This document shows, piece by piece, positions 48,235-57,056 of a DNA stretch of 64,000 nucleotides (the stretch's first letter is position 1; each line of letters opens with the position of its first letter). The notes below the pieces were generated by a model. The model did not search any database. It was not told the origin of the DNA and was given only the letters and a program-made list of their open reading frames with translations. Origin of the DNA: Prochlorococcus sp. MIT 1341 (lineage in GTDB: Bacteria > Cyanobacteriota > Cyanobacteriia > PCC-6307 > Cyanobiaceae); contig NZ_CP139304.1 of assembly GCF_034092415.1 (NCBI RefSeq), positions 620,001 to 684,000 of the forward strand, in the 5' to 3' direction. Both the position numbers and the translations under genes were made by a program.

Positions 48235-48966
48235 CTAGATTACGAAATGGTCCTTATATGAAGCAAAGACCTTATGCTTCAGGACTGTAGTGGAATATTT
48301 ATGAGATCTATCTACCCATATTATTTTTATAGGTAGATCTTTTCCGGTGTAGGAACCGTCTTTGTAATCAGTTCCTAAAAATCTTACCTGATAGTTTTGC
48401 AAAAGAGAAAGGAATTCTTCTTCGGAGGTATAGGGAGAAATCTCATCAATATATTTTATTGATTCTAAAACTTCTATTCGTTCTTGTGTGGTGTGGACGG
48501 GTGCTAGCTTTTTAGGTCGTTCAGTTGAAGGGTCAACATGTAAAGCGATAGTGAGATGGTTACAGTGTAACTTAGCAAATTTCATCATACGAATATATCC
48601 TGGATGTATTAAATCAAAAGCTCCCGCAATAATCCCCTTTACCAAGGGTAATTGTCTCTTCCATACATCTACATTAATTGCCTTATCATCGATAAATAAA
48701 TCTGCTGTTGGCTTACAAAACATAGGATAAAGCTCGTTATATTTAAATCCCCATTTATCAAGCTGTTCCTTGGTATGTCTAGACCAATCTAAGCCCGAAC
48801 TCCTACCTCTGGCTGTAAAAAAGATGATGTAATGCCCTTGATCATATAATTTATTTACTTCTTGTAGCATCATAGGAATAGGAACAGAATTAAAATAATC
48901 AGGTCTACCTTCTGCATCAGTCGGGGTATCAAATATTGTGCCATCTATATCAAAACAATATCTCAT
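48235..48966 (-). CDS. Bifunctional HAD phosphatase-like / nucleotidyltransferase fusion
   Basis: The 243-aa protein joins a short HAD domain (1-105: FDIDGT at D6/D8, FFTARGR, CKPTADLFIDDKAIN) to a cytidylyltransferase-like domain (109-243: IIAGAFDLIHPGYIRMMKFAK, RSHKYSTT). The class HxGH motif is here HPGY (121-124), so the second His is Tyr. The HAD half resembles capsule-type phosphatases. Start ATG 48966 overlaps the SIS gene's stop; an upstream GTG at 48999 is less likely. It probably dephosphorylates then activates a sugar phosphate, possibly a heptose. Confidence 0.85.
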   Translation of the reverse strand: MRYCFDIDGTIFDTPTDAEGRPDYFNSVPIPMMLQEVNKLYDQGHYIIFFTARGRSSGLDWSRHTKEQLDKWGFKYNELYPMFCKPTADLFIDDKAINVDVWKRQLPLVKGIIAGAFDLIHPGYIRMMKFAKLHCNHLTIALHVDPSTERPKKLAPVHTTQERIEVLESIKYIDEISPYTSEEEFLSLLQNYQVRFLGTDYKDGSYTGKDLPIKIIWVDRSHKYSTTVLKHKVFASYKDHFVI

Positions 48967-49469
48967 ACTACTCCGTGAAGAAAAATCTGGTGAATACACT
49001 CAACAATACCATAATCAGTGCTGTTTATATGGTAATCCCAAAGAGAGTTAGGAGAGATTTGCCTGGCTCTGTTATCTGATTTAAATCCAGTAAGAATTCC
49101 ATAAGGTATAGATCCAGACTCACAATACTTGATGCAATTAAGTATATTTTCAGATTCACCACCGGAACTAATTAAAATGCATAAAGTAGAATCATCGGCA
49201 TAATATCCAAGGAATTTTTCATAGGCTTTTGCCATCCCAAAGTCATTAATAAGACATGTAAGCATTGAAGGATCAGAGAAGACTAAAGACTTTTTATGAT
49301 GGAATTTTACATAGTCCTGGGATACATGTGATGCTACCGAGTTGCTACCTCCATTTCCTAGTACGATAATTTTTGAATATTTGTTCCAAGCTATTTGAAA
49401 CTTATAAAACTCTTCCTCAATATGAGCTCCTTGAAGTGCTGTGGCATATTGACTAAATGGATTACTCAT
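48963..49469 (-). CDS. SIS-domain sugar isomerase, GmhA-like
   Basis: The 168-aa protein has GNGGSNSVASHVSQDYVKF (38-56) and ILISSGGESENI (98-109), the SIS sugar-phosphate loops. Its size and HDD-type context fit sedoheptulose-7-phosphate isomerase, the first enzyme of heptose synthesis, but other sugar isomerases are possible. It overlaps the GHMP kinase stop (four bases) and the fusion gene's ATG (four bases), so translation is coupled. Confidence 0.85.
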   Translation of the reverse strand: MSNPFSQYATALQGAHIEEEFYKFQIAWNKYSKIIVLGNGGSNSVASHVSQDYVKFHHKKSLVFSDPSMLTCLINDFGMAKAYEKFLGYYADDSTLCILISSGGESENILNCIKYCESGSIPYGILTGFKSDNRARQISPNSLWDYHINSTDYGIVECIHQIFLHGVV

Positions 49470-50413
49470 AAAGTACTACCAATAACTCCGTTAGTTTCTA
49501 CAGAGATTTTAACGGATTGAAGTGGAATGCTCAACTTGCCGGGGTGCGAAAATACAAGAAAAAAGCCTCCATTACCAGCTCCACAAAGCTTATGAGAAAT
49601 GACAGTACTATTCTCATTAAGTTGTTGATCTATAGATCTTAATCGTTCATTAGCCATAATAGAACTACAGGTTTGCTTTTTCTGAGTCCATGTTTGGTTA
49701 ATTAGTTGCAGAAAATCGTCATAATTCTGTAAGAGTAAATGATCATAAGCTAAATATAGGGTATCTAGGATTGGTTTTGCCTTTTCAATGTTATTGGTAA
49801 CATCCTTGAGCACATCTAAAGAGTTGCGTGTAATTCCAGTAAAAACCAAATGGGGCTCAAAGTGATCAAATAGATCGGTATTTAAAAAATTAAATTTAAC
49901 ACTTTTATCCTTATCAAACTCTATTCGCTTGAATCCACCAATCCCACATCCGTAGGGATCCTGAAGACCACAAAACGGGTTGATTTTCGATTCTAGAGTG
50001 TAGGAAAGCCTGCAAATCTCTACATCCGTCAATTTCTTACGGTTAAAAAGGGTTAAACATTTGATCATTGAATTAATATAAGCTGAGGAAGAAGCTAAGC
50101 CACTACCTTGAGAATAGGCATCACTGGTCATTGAAACAGTTAAGGGAGAGGGTTTAAAATGTTCTAATACCACTCGAACTGGATCATTTCTTATATCTTT
50201 AATAGAGTTTGTTTCTTCTCTACGGGAGTAATTAATAATATACTTTCCCGCATCAATATTGTAACCTAGTTTATCTTCATGAATGGTTATATACGTCTTA
50301 AGATCACAGGAAAAGCTAATGACAGAACCATATCCAAATTTCTCTATAAAGTATGGGTTATCGGTTGAACCTCCAAACAAGGAGACCCTTAAAGGGCATG
50401 AGGCGATATACAT
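49466..50413 (-). CDS. GHMP-family sugar kinase, HddA-like
   Basis: The 315-aa protein has the N-terminal CPLRVSLFGGSTDNPYF, the phosphate loop GSGLASSSAYINS (103-115), GLQDPYGCGIGGF and the C-terminal GAGNGGFFLVFS. This resembles D-glycero-D-manno-heptose 7-phosphate kinase (HddA) and fucokinase-like relatives. It leads the operon with the SIS gene (ATGA overlap). With GmhA-like, HAD and nucleotidyltransferase functions downstream it would complete a nucleotide-activated heptose-type pathway. Confidence 0.85.
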   Translation of the reverse strand: MYIASCPLRVSLFGGSTDNPYFIEKFGYGSVISFSCDLKTYITIHEDKLGYNIDAGKYIINYSRREETNSIKDIRNDPVRVVLEHFKPSPLTVSMTSDAYSQGSGLASSSAYINSMIKCLTLFNRKKLTDVEICRLSYTLESKINPFCGLQDPYGCGIGGFKRIEFDKDKSVKFNFLNTDLFDHFEPHLVFTGITRNSLDVLKDVTNNIEKAKPILDTLYLAYDHLLLQNYDDFLQLINQTWTQKKQTCSSIMANERLRSIDQQLNENSTVISHKLCGAGNGGFFLVFSHPGKLSIPLQSVKISVETNGVIGSTL

Positions 50414-50659
50414 TATTCTCCTGAAGGGTAAATATAAGTTATAGTTTAAGTGAGAAAGGTCAAAAGTGCAGGGAAAATATTGGACTTTTAGGCAATAGAG
50501 AAAGGAAAGGCGTTAAGACAGGCTATAGCCAATAACCTTATTTATAGTAAGATAGAAAGAGAGTCGGTCATTAATCTTAATTCCTGGCCTACACATCTTA
50601 AAACCACACGCTAAGGATTTTGAACTTCTTAAAAAAATATATATTGTAAGCCTCTAATT

Positions 50660-51673
50660 ATGAATTACAGCCCTAAGATATCAATTATAACTCCTACATG
50701 GAATCGTTGCCATTTAATCGGTCGGGTTTACAATTGCTTGCAGGAGCAAACGTATAAAAATTTTGAATGGATAGTTGGAGATGATGGATCTGATGATGAA
50801 ACGGAAATTATGGTTCAAAAAATTGCCTCCTCATCTCCCTTTCCTATCTATTATTTGCGTTCCAGTCTTCACATAGGAAAACCAAAGATTGACAATAGTG
50901 CTCTCTCCATTTGCACTGGTGAATTCATCCTTTGGTGCGATTCTGATGATATTTTACTTCCTAATGCATTGGAGAATCTAGTATCTGAGTGGTCAAACCT
51001 TCCTCCTGAGTCGATGAATAGCTTTATTGGGGTGGCTGCCCTATATAAGACAAAAAGCTCGGTCTTGAATAAACAAATTACAAAAGGAATTAACTTTCAG
51101 TGTAAGTTGATTGACCTAGAGTTTAAGCACCTAATTGAAGAAGATATGCTATTGTTTTTCAAGTCTACATATTTAAAGTCTAATAGGTTTCCAGAAGAAG
51201 ATTTAATAGTCCCAGAGTCCTCACTTTGGTCAAAATTCTACAATCAGAATATATTAGTTATCACTGATGTACTTGGCATAAAAGAATACAATTCTGTTGA
51301 TTCAGTTTCCTTTCATAATAAAATAAAGTATGCAAGAGGACATGCATTCTGTTTATCAATTACGACTCCATTTCATTCTAAATACCTTACATTCTTACAA
51401 ATCCTTGGAAGGACAATTAAATTTATCAGGTATTCATTCCATGGTGATTTAACCAACAAACAGGCTTCTACTATGTGGGGGTCAGTTTGTCCAAGATTCT
51501 ATTATATACTTTGTCATGTACCTGCCTTTCTACTTGTCATGTATGACGTTCTCCGTAAAAAAGTTGAGAGGACTCATTTAGAGTATTTAAAGAATTCAAT
51601 AAATACATATATTTCCTATGAAAAATATATGCCTTCTATTGATCCTAATTCAGATATAAATCAGTTAAAATGA
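50660..51673 (+). CDS. Glycosyltransferase family 2 protein
   Basis: The 337-aa GT-A enzyme has ISIITPTWNRCHLIGRVYNCLQEQTY, WIVGDDGSDDETE and LWCDSDDILL as the DxD. A hydrophobic stretch near the C-terminus (FYYILCHVPAFLLVMY) may anchor it. It is the first gene of a tight plus-strand run to about 55,963 and is divergent from the GHMP kinase, with 246 bp between that includes a 10-bp palindrome GGCTATAGCC at 50521. Donor and acceptor are unknown. Confidence 0.92.
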   Translation: MNYSPKISIITPTWNRCHLIGRVYNCLQEQTYKNFEWIVGDDGSDDETEIMVQKIASSSPFPIYYLRSSLHIGKPKIDNSALSICTGEFILWCDSDDILLPNALENLVSEWSNLPPESMNSFIGVAALYKTKSSVLNKQITKGINFQCKLIDLEFKHLIEEDMLLFFKSTYLKSNRFPEEDLIVPESSLWSKFYNQNILVITDVLGIKEYNSVDSVSFHNKIKYARGHAFCLSITTPFHSKYLTFLQILGRTIKFIRYSFHGDLTNKQASTMWGSVCPRFYYILCHVPAFLLVMYDVLRKKVERTHLEYLKNSINTYISYEKYMPSIDPNSDINQLK

Positions 51674-52302
51674 AATTAACACTGATTGCTCGGAATAACA
51701 TTAACAAGATCCTTTCTTTTTTTGGATATAAGTTGATTCGAAACAACCCATTTTATTCCTCAAAGAGTCCTTTTGATCTCTTCTCTCTTCTCCTTAATTC
51801 ATTCTTATATGAGACCGATCAAAAAACAGTTTCTATCTTGATTGCAGATATCAAACCAAACGCATATAGTCTTATGTTTCATCAAACTGATTTTTCCAAA
51901 ATCAATATTGAGTTATTTGTGATCTCGCCAGGGACATCATCTGAATTAACTAAAGGTTCCTATTTAGGGCCAATTAGTATTGCTGCTTCTAACACTCCTC
52001 TCTTTAAAAGAGATATAATTAAAAAAAAGTTATCTGACACAAAGAGACAACCCTTAGATTCTATTGGCTTAGTCTTAAAGGCTAACAAGCTTAACTCTGA
52101 CGTCCTATTTATTGGCAAGGATCTTAAAGAGTATCACTTTCTTATAAATCTTTTTAAATCAAAGGTATATCCATGTATTATAGTCATAAATTACTCAATG
52201 CATACGAGATCGGGCTCTAAAGAATTAGCATTCCTGCTTTTGGATAATGGATATAGATTTTCGTATAGCAATTCCTATATTTACTGCAGAAGGTATTTCT
52301 GA
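51670..52302 (+). CDS. Unknown protein of the glycan operon, 210 aa
   Basis: It overlaps the GT2 stop by four bases. The N-terminus NNINKILSFFGYKLIRNNP looks like the start of FkbM-type methyltransferases, and the end LAFLLLDNGYRFSYSNSYIYCRR also recalls that family, but I see no SAM-binding glycine motif, so it may be a truncated or diverged relative. No other motif is recognised. Position implies a role in the same glycan. Confidence 0.65.
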   Translation: MKLTLIARNNINKILSFFGYKLIRNNPFYSSKSPFDLFSLLLNSFLYETDQKTVSILIADIKPNAYSLMFHQTDFSKINIELFVISPGTSSELTKGSYLGPISIAASNTPLFKRDIIKKKLSDTKRQPLDSIGLVLKANKLNSDVLFIGKDLKEYHFLINLFKSKVYPCIIVINYSMHTRSGSKELAFLLLDNGYRFSYSNSYIYCRRYF

Positions 52303-52304
52303 TC

Positions 52305-53093
52305 ATGAGTATAGAATTGATCCTCTCTGAGTTTGGCCCATCTCGATTGAATGCAGGTGGGGCTGATCTATCAGCATTAAGCCGGCTAAATCCAACTCTT
52401 GATTCATTTAAGAAGATATTCCCTGATGCAAAAGTTACTCTTTATACAGATCAAGTAATCAAGCTTGATCCATCGATAAAGGTTGTAAAGGTTAATCCTC
52501 ACTTCAAGAAATCTGGTCCACGTTATGGATGGAGAGCTAACGACTATTATTGTATATATGGGTTACTGAATTCGAACGAGGAATATGCTATTAGCATGGA
52601 TGCTGACATGTTGATTGTTTCCCCTAAATTTTCTGCTATAGCTGAACTAGCGAAAGTATTTGGGCTCGCACTACCACTTAATCCAAGACTTATGCTCCTT
52701 GTTGATGGAACAATTGGTGCAGATTCAACATACAGAATTCAAGATGACATTACATTAGGTACTTCACTTGCATATAATATGAGTCCTATCGCATTTAGTA
52801 CTAGACATTCAAAAGCACGTTTAGTTCTAGAGGAATATCTACTTCGTATCACTAATAATCCAGGGAGAGGTCCTGTACACATGGCGGAATCAATACTTGG
52901 AGTAGGGTACCAACCCTGTGTTCTACCACCACAGTGGTGTGTATGTACACCAAAAGATCTCAATAGCAAACACATATGGAATGAAGCTATTTGTCTACAT
53001 ATAGGTCATTCTGATGTATATAGAATATGGAGACTTAAAAAATTTATTAAGGCATTAAAGCAAAAAATAATAGAAAGGATAAAATGGCAATAG
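52305..53093 (+). CDS. GT-A-fold glycosyltransferase-like protein
   Basis: The 262-aa protein has YTDQVIKLDPSIKVVKVN, ISMDADMLIVSP (a DxD site), WNEAICLHIGHSDVYRI and basic C-terminal helices. It resembles nucleotide-diphospho-sugar transferases of the GT8/GT-A class but lacks the GT2 N-terminal motif. It starts two bases after the previous stop and overlaps the PIG-L gene by ten bases. Substrate unknown. Confidence 0.7.
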   Translation: MSIELILSEFGPSRLNAGGADLSALSRLNPTLDSFKKIFPDAKVTLYTDQVIKLDPSIKVVKVNPHFKKSGPRYGWRANDYYCIYGLLNSNEEYAISMDADMLIVSPKFSAIAELAKVFGLALPLNPRLMLLVDGTIGADSTYRIQDDITLGTSLAYNMSPIAFSTRHSKARLVLEEYLLRITNNPGRGPVHMAESILGVGYQPCVLPPQWCVCTPKDLNSKHIWNEAICLHIGHSDVYRIWRLKKFIKALKQKIIERIKWQ

Positions 53094-53704
53094 ATTTCCT
53101 ATCAAATAAAAAGGTACTGCTTTTATTTTCTCATTGTGATGATGAACTAATTTGTGGGTGGCCAATACTCCAGGAGTCGAATATTGAAAAAGACCTCTTA
53201 ATTGCATCATCGGATCGAAACAATAAATTAAGGTCTTGGTGTCAACATCGTAAATTTGTAACCCAAGACATTTGCCAAAGACTTGGTATAGGTTGTCGCA
53301 TTTTAGATCATCCATCTGAGTTTTATTTGGCAAATACTCGAGACGGATCACTATCGAGATTCGAAGTTGAAATAATATCCACAATTTCTTCAATGGATTA
53401 CGATGTAATATTCACCCATAACCCTTTTGGTGAATATGGTCACTTAGATCATAGATTACTATTTCAGCTTATTCATAGATGTTGCAATACTCCCATTCTA
53501 ATATCAGATATTACTTATAAAACTAATTGGTCATCATATGTTCCTTCATCTCCAAGATATTATAAAACATTCTACCACAACGAAATAGCTAATTGCAGTC
53601 TCAACCTAGATTTCTATCAAGAGATTGAATTGTTCTATCGCTCTCATAATGTATGGACCTGGTCCCAAGAACCTACTTCATCTGCCTCGCTATATCTGAT
53701 TTAG
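53084..53704 (+). CDS. PIG-L/LmbE-type deacetylase
   Basis: The 206-aa protein has LLLFSHCDDELICG (16-21, a variant of the HPDDE metal motif with C for P) and FTHNPFGEYGHLDHR (111-124) giving the distal His. These fit zinc-dependent de-N-acetylases acting on N-acetylglucosamine-type sugars. In this run of glycosyltransferases it could deacetylate the growing glycan or its precursor. It overlaps its upstream neighbour and precedes a GT4 gene by 6 bp. Confidence 0.82.
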   Translation: MAIDFLSNKKVLLLFSHCDDELICGWPILQESNIEKDLLIASSDRNNKLRSWCQHRKFVTQDICQRLGIGCRILDHPSEFYLANTRDGSLSRFEVEIISTISSMDYDVIFTHNPFGEYGHLDHRLLFQLIHRCCNTPILISDITYKTNWSSYVPSSPRYYKTFYHNEIANCSLNLDFYQEIELFYRSHNVWTWSQEPTSSASLYLI

Positions 53705-53710
53705 CAATCT

Positions 53711-54847
53711 ATGAATAAGTTAGCAATTCTTATACCTACACTTGACGTTGGTGGCGCAGAAAAAGTAGTTATAAAGCTGGCAAATGGATTACCAGATTTT
53801 GGTTGGGAAGTAGATTTATTGTGCATGAAGGGTGGAACATTATCTCCTTTAATATTACCTTATGTAAAAGTAATTGAATTTAACTGTAATTCCTATCGTT
53901 CGTTACTATATCAGTATAGTTTATATCTCAAAAAAAGAAAGCCGGATATAGTTTTATCTACACTTTACATGACGTCTATAATAATAATTTTAGGAAAGAT
54001 TATCACACGCCAGAAGCATGTAGTTGTATTAGGCGCACATAACTCATTTGTCAAGAAGCTAACCACGCCACATAATCACAAAGACCGCCTAATCCTTGAG
54101 CCTATGGCAAAGTTTTTATTTCCACGTGCTACATGCATGATAAGTGTTTCAAAGGGCCTTACAAAAGAAATGTATGAGACATTTAAGTTTAAGAGTGGTT
54201 TTATTGAAACAATTTACAATCCGGTACTTACATCAACCAATATCAAACCAATCAAGGAAGATTCATATCATAAATGGCTGGAAAATAGTAATCCAAAAGG
54301 ATATAAGACTATAATTAGTGTTGGGCGTCTTGTTAAGCAGAAAGCATATGATGATCTTCTGAATGCTTTTTCAATCGCCAGTGCGCAAAAAGATTTAAGA
54401 CTGGTGATTATAGGATCAGGTCCTAATTTATCTTCACTTAAAGATCTCGCTAAAGAGTTATGTATTAGTCATCTCGTTGACTTTGTTGGCTATAAGCCTA
54501 ATCCTATGGACTATGTATGCAAAGCAGATTTGTTTGTATGTTCATCCCTCTGGGAAGGGTTGCAAAATGTTATCATTGAATCACTGGCTTCAGGATGCCC
54601 AGTGGTTTCTACAGATTGTCCTCATGGCCCAAGAGAGATTTTAGTTTCTAAGGAATTTGGGCTACTAGCACCAGTATCCAATCCACCTGAACTTGCTATT
54701 TCAATACTATCTGCTCTTAATATATATAAAAAAGATACTTTTCAAACACCTTCTCTAGAATCTCACCTAACTAAATTCACAACAGATACTGTATTGCCAC
54801 GTTATTCAGGGCTTTTCTACGACCTTTTGTCAAAAGAAAAGGTTTGA
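53711..54847 (+). CDS. Glycosyltransferase family 4 protein
   Basis: The 378-aa GT-B enzyme has IPTLDVGGAEKVVIKLANGL, IYNPVLTS, SVGRLVKQKAYDDLLNAFSIA, LVIIGSGPNLSSLKDLAKEL and SSLWEGLQNVIIESLASGCPVVSTDCPHGPREIL. This is a well-conserved GT4 with the E(x7)E region. It likely transfers a hexose or N-acetylhexosamine; the exact donor is open. Spacing to neighbours is 6 bp. Confidence 0.93.
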   Translation: MNKLAILIPTLDVGGAEKVVIKLANGLPDFGWEVDLLCMKGGTLSPLILPYVKVIEFNCNSYRSLLYQYSLYLKKRKPDIVLSTLYMTSIIIILGKIITRQKHVVVLGAHNSFVKKLTTPHNHKDRLILEPMAKFLFPRATCMISVSKGLTKEMYETFKFKSGFIETIYNPVLTSTNIKPIKEDSYHKWLENSNPKGYKTIISVGRLVKQKAYDDLLNAFSIASAQKDLRLVIIGSGPNLSSLKDLAKELCISHLVDFVGYKPNPMDYVCKADLFVCSSLWEGLQNVIIESLASGCPVVSTDCPHGPREILVSKEFGLLAPVSNPPELAISILSALNIYKKDTFQTPSLESHLTKFTTDTVLPRYSGLFYDLLSKEKV

Positions 54848-54853
54848 CTGTCA

Positions 54854-55963
54854 ATGAAAAAAAAATTTTCAAGGTCGACAAATATCCTTTTAGTTACAAA
54901 AGATCTAAGTGACTGTTTTATAGGTGGTCGAGAGAGACTGTCACAAACTTATCGGTCCTTATTGCATAAATTGTTTCCTGAAAGCCTATTAATATTTTGT
55001 CCATATCCCTATTCAGTAAACGCCTTTGCTAGATATATTTATTCCATTGTGGGGATGTTAGATGGTCTTACTCCATCGAGAATATTTTCCATAATTACTT
55101 TGGTAAAGAAAAATAATATTGAACTAGTTTTTATTGACGGTTCAAATTATGGGTTAATAGCACTTGTCCTACGGCTTTATTGTCCTAATGTTCATATTAC
55201 TAGTTTATTCCATAATGTAGAATCACGATTTTTCTGGGGTTCATTTCTTAGAAAGAAAACTCTCAAAGCCTTAGGTATAATATTATCAAATTACATAGCT
55301 GAATTCTTTTGTATATGGTGTAGCCATACTTCAATAACATTGACTTCACATGACCAAAAGAAACTTAAATTTCTATACCAAAAAGAGTCTTCTGAAGTTG
55401 TACCTTTGGTTATCGATGATTCTAGAAGCGTGGAGGAAGTTAACAAAGAAATAATTCCTATTGAACCTTATCTGCTTTTTGTTGGGGGACCATTTTATGC
55501 GAATATTCAAGGTGTAGAATGGTATATCAAAAATGTTTCGGAGAAGGCCCCTCTATCACTTTATATAGTGGGCAATGGTTTCGAACTATATAGTGGCTTA
55601 TTTGCCAACCATAAGAACGTAAAGTTTGTTGGCTCGGTGAGGTCCTTGTCTCCCTGGTATAATTCAGCATCTGCTGTAATAGCACCAATATTTGATGGAT
55701 CCGGAATGAAAACAAAGGTAGCCGAAGCACTTCAGTATGGCAAGGCAATTATTGGAACTAAAGAGGCTTTCACCGGATACACTTTACCGGATCACAAAGG
55801 TATCTTTGAATGCATTTCGGGATCAGACTTTATACAAGCTATTAACACAATACATGATTACCCACCACCCAGGTTTGACATCTCCCTTCGTTCCATATAT
55901 GAAGCATATTATTCATATGAAGCAGGATATAAAAAACTATATAGTGTTCTTAACCTAGAGTGA
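54854..55963 (+). CDS. Glycosyltransferase, GT4/GT1-like
   Basis: The 369-aa protein is a divergent GT-B enzyme. The C-terminal half has LLFVGGPFYANIQGVEWYIKNV, LYIVGNGFELY, VKFVGSVRSLSPWYNSASAVIAPIFDGSGMKTKVAEALQYGKAIIGTKEAFTG; the GSGMKTKVAEAL signature is typical of GT4-like surface-sugar enzymes. The N-terminal half is less conserved. It is the last gene of the plus-strand run, followed by a 305-bp gap. Confidence 0.85.
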   Translation: MKKKFSRSTNILLVTKDLSDCFIGGRERLSQTYRSLLHKLFPESLLIFCPYPYSVNAFARYIYSIVGMLDGLTPSRIFSIITLVKKNNIELVFIDGSNYGLIALVLRLYCPNVHITSLFHNVESRFFWGSFLRKKTLKALGIILSNYIAEFFCIWCSHTSITLTSHDQKKLKFLYQKESSEVVPLVIDDSRSVEEVNKEIIPIEPYLLFVGGPFYANIQGVEWYIKNVSEKAPLSLYIVGNGFELYSGLFANHKNVKFVGSVRSLSPWYNSASAVIAPIFDGSGMKTKVAEALQYGKAIIGTKEAFTGYTLPDHKGIFECISGSDFIQAINTIHDYPPPRFDISLRSIYEAYYSYEAGYKKLYSVLNLE

Positions 55964-56268
55964 TTATTAAAAAGAATTTGGAGTTTTATTATTCCAATTA
56001 GTAAAATTTAGAGGCGTTTTTTTTTAACCTATCGGAAAAGAAGAATTCAGAATAAAAAATATTTGTTAACTAAAAAGAGCTCTCTTGTTTAGGATAAATT
56101 GAAAGTATTTTTAATTAGAAAATTAATCTAAATTCTTGATTCATTCTCGATAGCGTATGAATATAGAATCCAAGCCGACATAGCAAAAGTATCTTTCATA
56201 TTTAAATGAACTCAAAATAGCCTTATAAGCTAAACCTGGCCTATAATATAGTATATGTTTTTGCATCC
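55964..56268. other. 305-bp intergenic region
   Basis: AT-rich with no ORF I support. A TATAAT at 56242-56247 is a plausible -10 for the dioxygenase gene whose GTG is at 56269, giving a leader of about 15-20 nt. A -35 at the right distance is not clear. No strong terminator was found for the previous gene; the T run near 56021-56029 lacks a good hairpin. Confidence 0.5.
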
Positions 56269-57054
56269 GTGGAACAGGTCTTTAGTTATGGTTCAGCCAA
56301 CTCTGAAAAACTTAGACATTCATTTAATGAATTCTCAGTAATACAGATAAATAATATTTTTCCCGATCAATTTTGCAAGGAGGTTGTGGACCATATTGAG
56401 GATAATGAATCAAAGATAATTGAACAATATAAGAATGATAAAAGAGGTTTAGTAGTTGAAGAAGTCAACAAAGCTAGGTATATAAAATATTTTGATAAGC
56501 CACTAACATATAATTTTAATCTATTTAAGGGGTTTATCTCTTCGAAAATACTTAAATTAAGTTCAGACTTACTAGGGGAAGAGGTATACCTGAATGCTTT
56601 TGAATTACATTCACGTTATGCACATGCATCAGAAATACCGGCTCATCAGGATAATGCTTATTTTGGGCTAAAGTCTGCTAAGTCAATCACATTCTACATT
56701 TCACTAAATGAGCAATATGGAAATAAAGGAGGCCTAATATATTATAAAATTCCAATATCAACAACCATGGAGCATTCAGCAAGTGAAAAGCCTGGCTTTT
56801 CATTAACTATAAAAAATAAATCAGATTATGAGAAATTAGACCTCTTTAACCCTCAATTGGGAGCAGGTGATTGTACTATTCACCACTCCACAAGTATCCA
56901 TTTTGCAAAACAAGTCCCCAGAAATGCTGGTCGGGTTCTTGTAGTTAGACTTTCGTTTCATGCCATAATGGATTCTGTTAAAGATGGCCACAGTGAATGG
57001 TACCGAAAAATGGTGGAATTAAATAGAAACAAGCTTCACAAAAGCTCCTTTTAA
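56269..57054 (+). CDS. PhyH-like Fe(II)/2-oxoglutarate dioxygenase
   Basis: The 261-aa protein has the metal motif AHQDNAYFG (H126, D128), a distal GDCTIHHSTSIHFA (likely H211) and the 2-oxoglutarate-binding Arg in NAGRVLVVRLSF. It fits the phytanoyl-CoA dioxygenase family, which hydroxylates many small molecules and glycan parts. Start is GTG 56269. The next gene, a CMP-sugar-synthetase-like enzyme, begins two bases after its stop, so the two belong to one pathway. Substrate unknown. Confidence 0.83.
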   Translation: MEQVFSYGSANSEKLRHSFNEFSVIQINNIFPDQFCKEVVDHIEDNESKIIEQYKNDKRGLVVEEVNKARYIKYFDKPLTYNFNLFKGFISSKILKLSSDLLGEEVYLNAFELHSRYAHASEIPAHQDNAYFGLKSAKSITFYISLNEQYGNKGGLIYYKIPISTTMEHSASEKPGFSLTIKNKSDYEKLDLFNPQLGAGDCTIHHSTSIHFAKQVPRNAGRVLVVRLSFHAIMDSVKDGHSEWYRKMVELNRNKLHKSSF

Positions 57055-57056
57055 TA

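Noticed and set aside
50583-56243. Shared 9-mer CCTGGCCTA ahead of the genes at 50660 and 56269 as a possible common regulatory site
   Set aside because: The same 9-mer also occurs inside lnt (about 17148), and two chance matches in 64 kb are expected, so there is no support for a regulon site.
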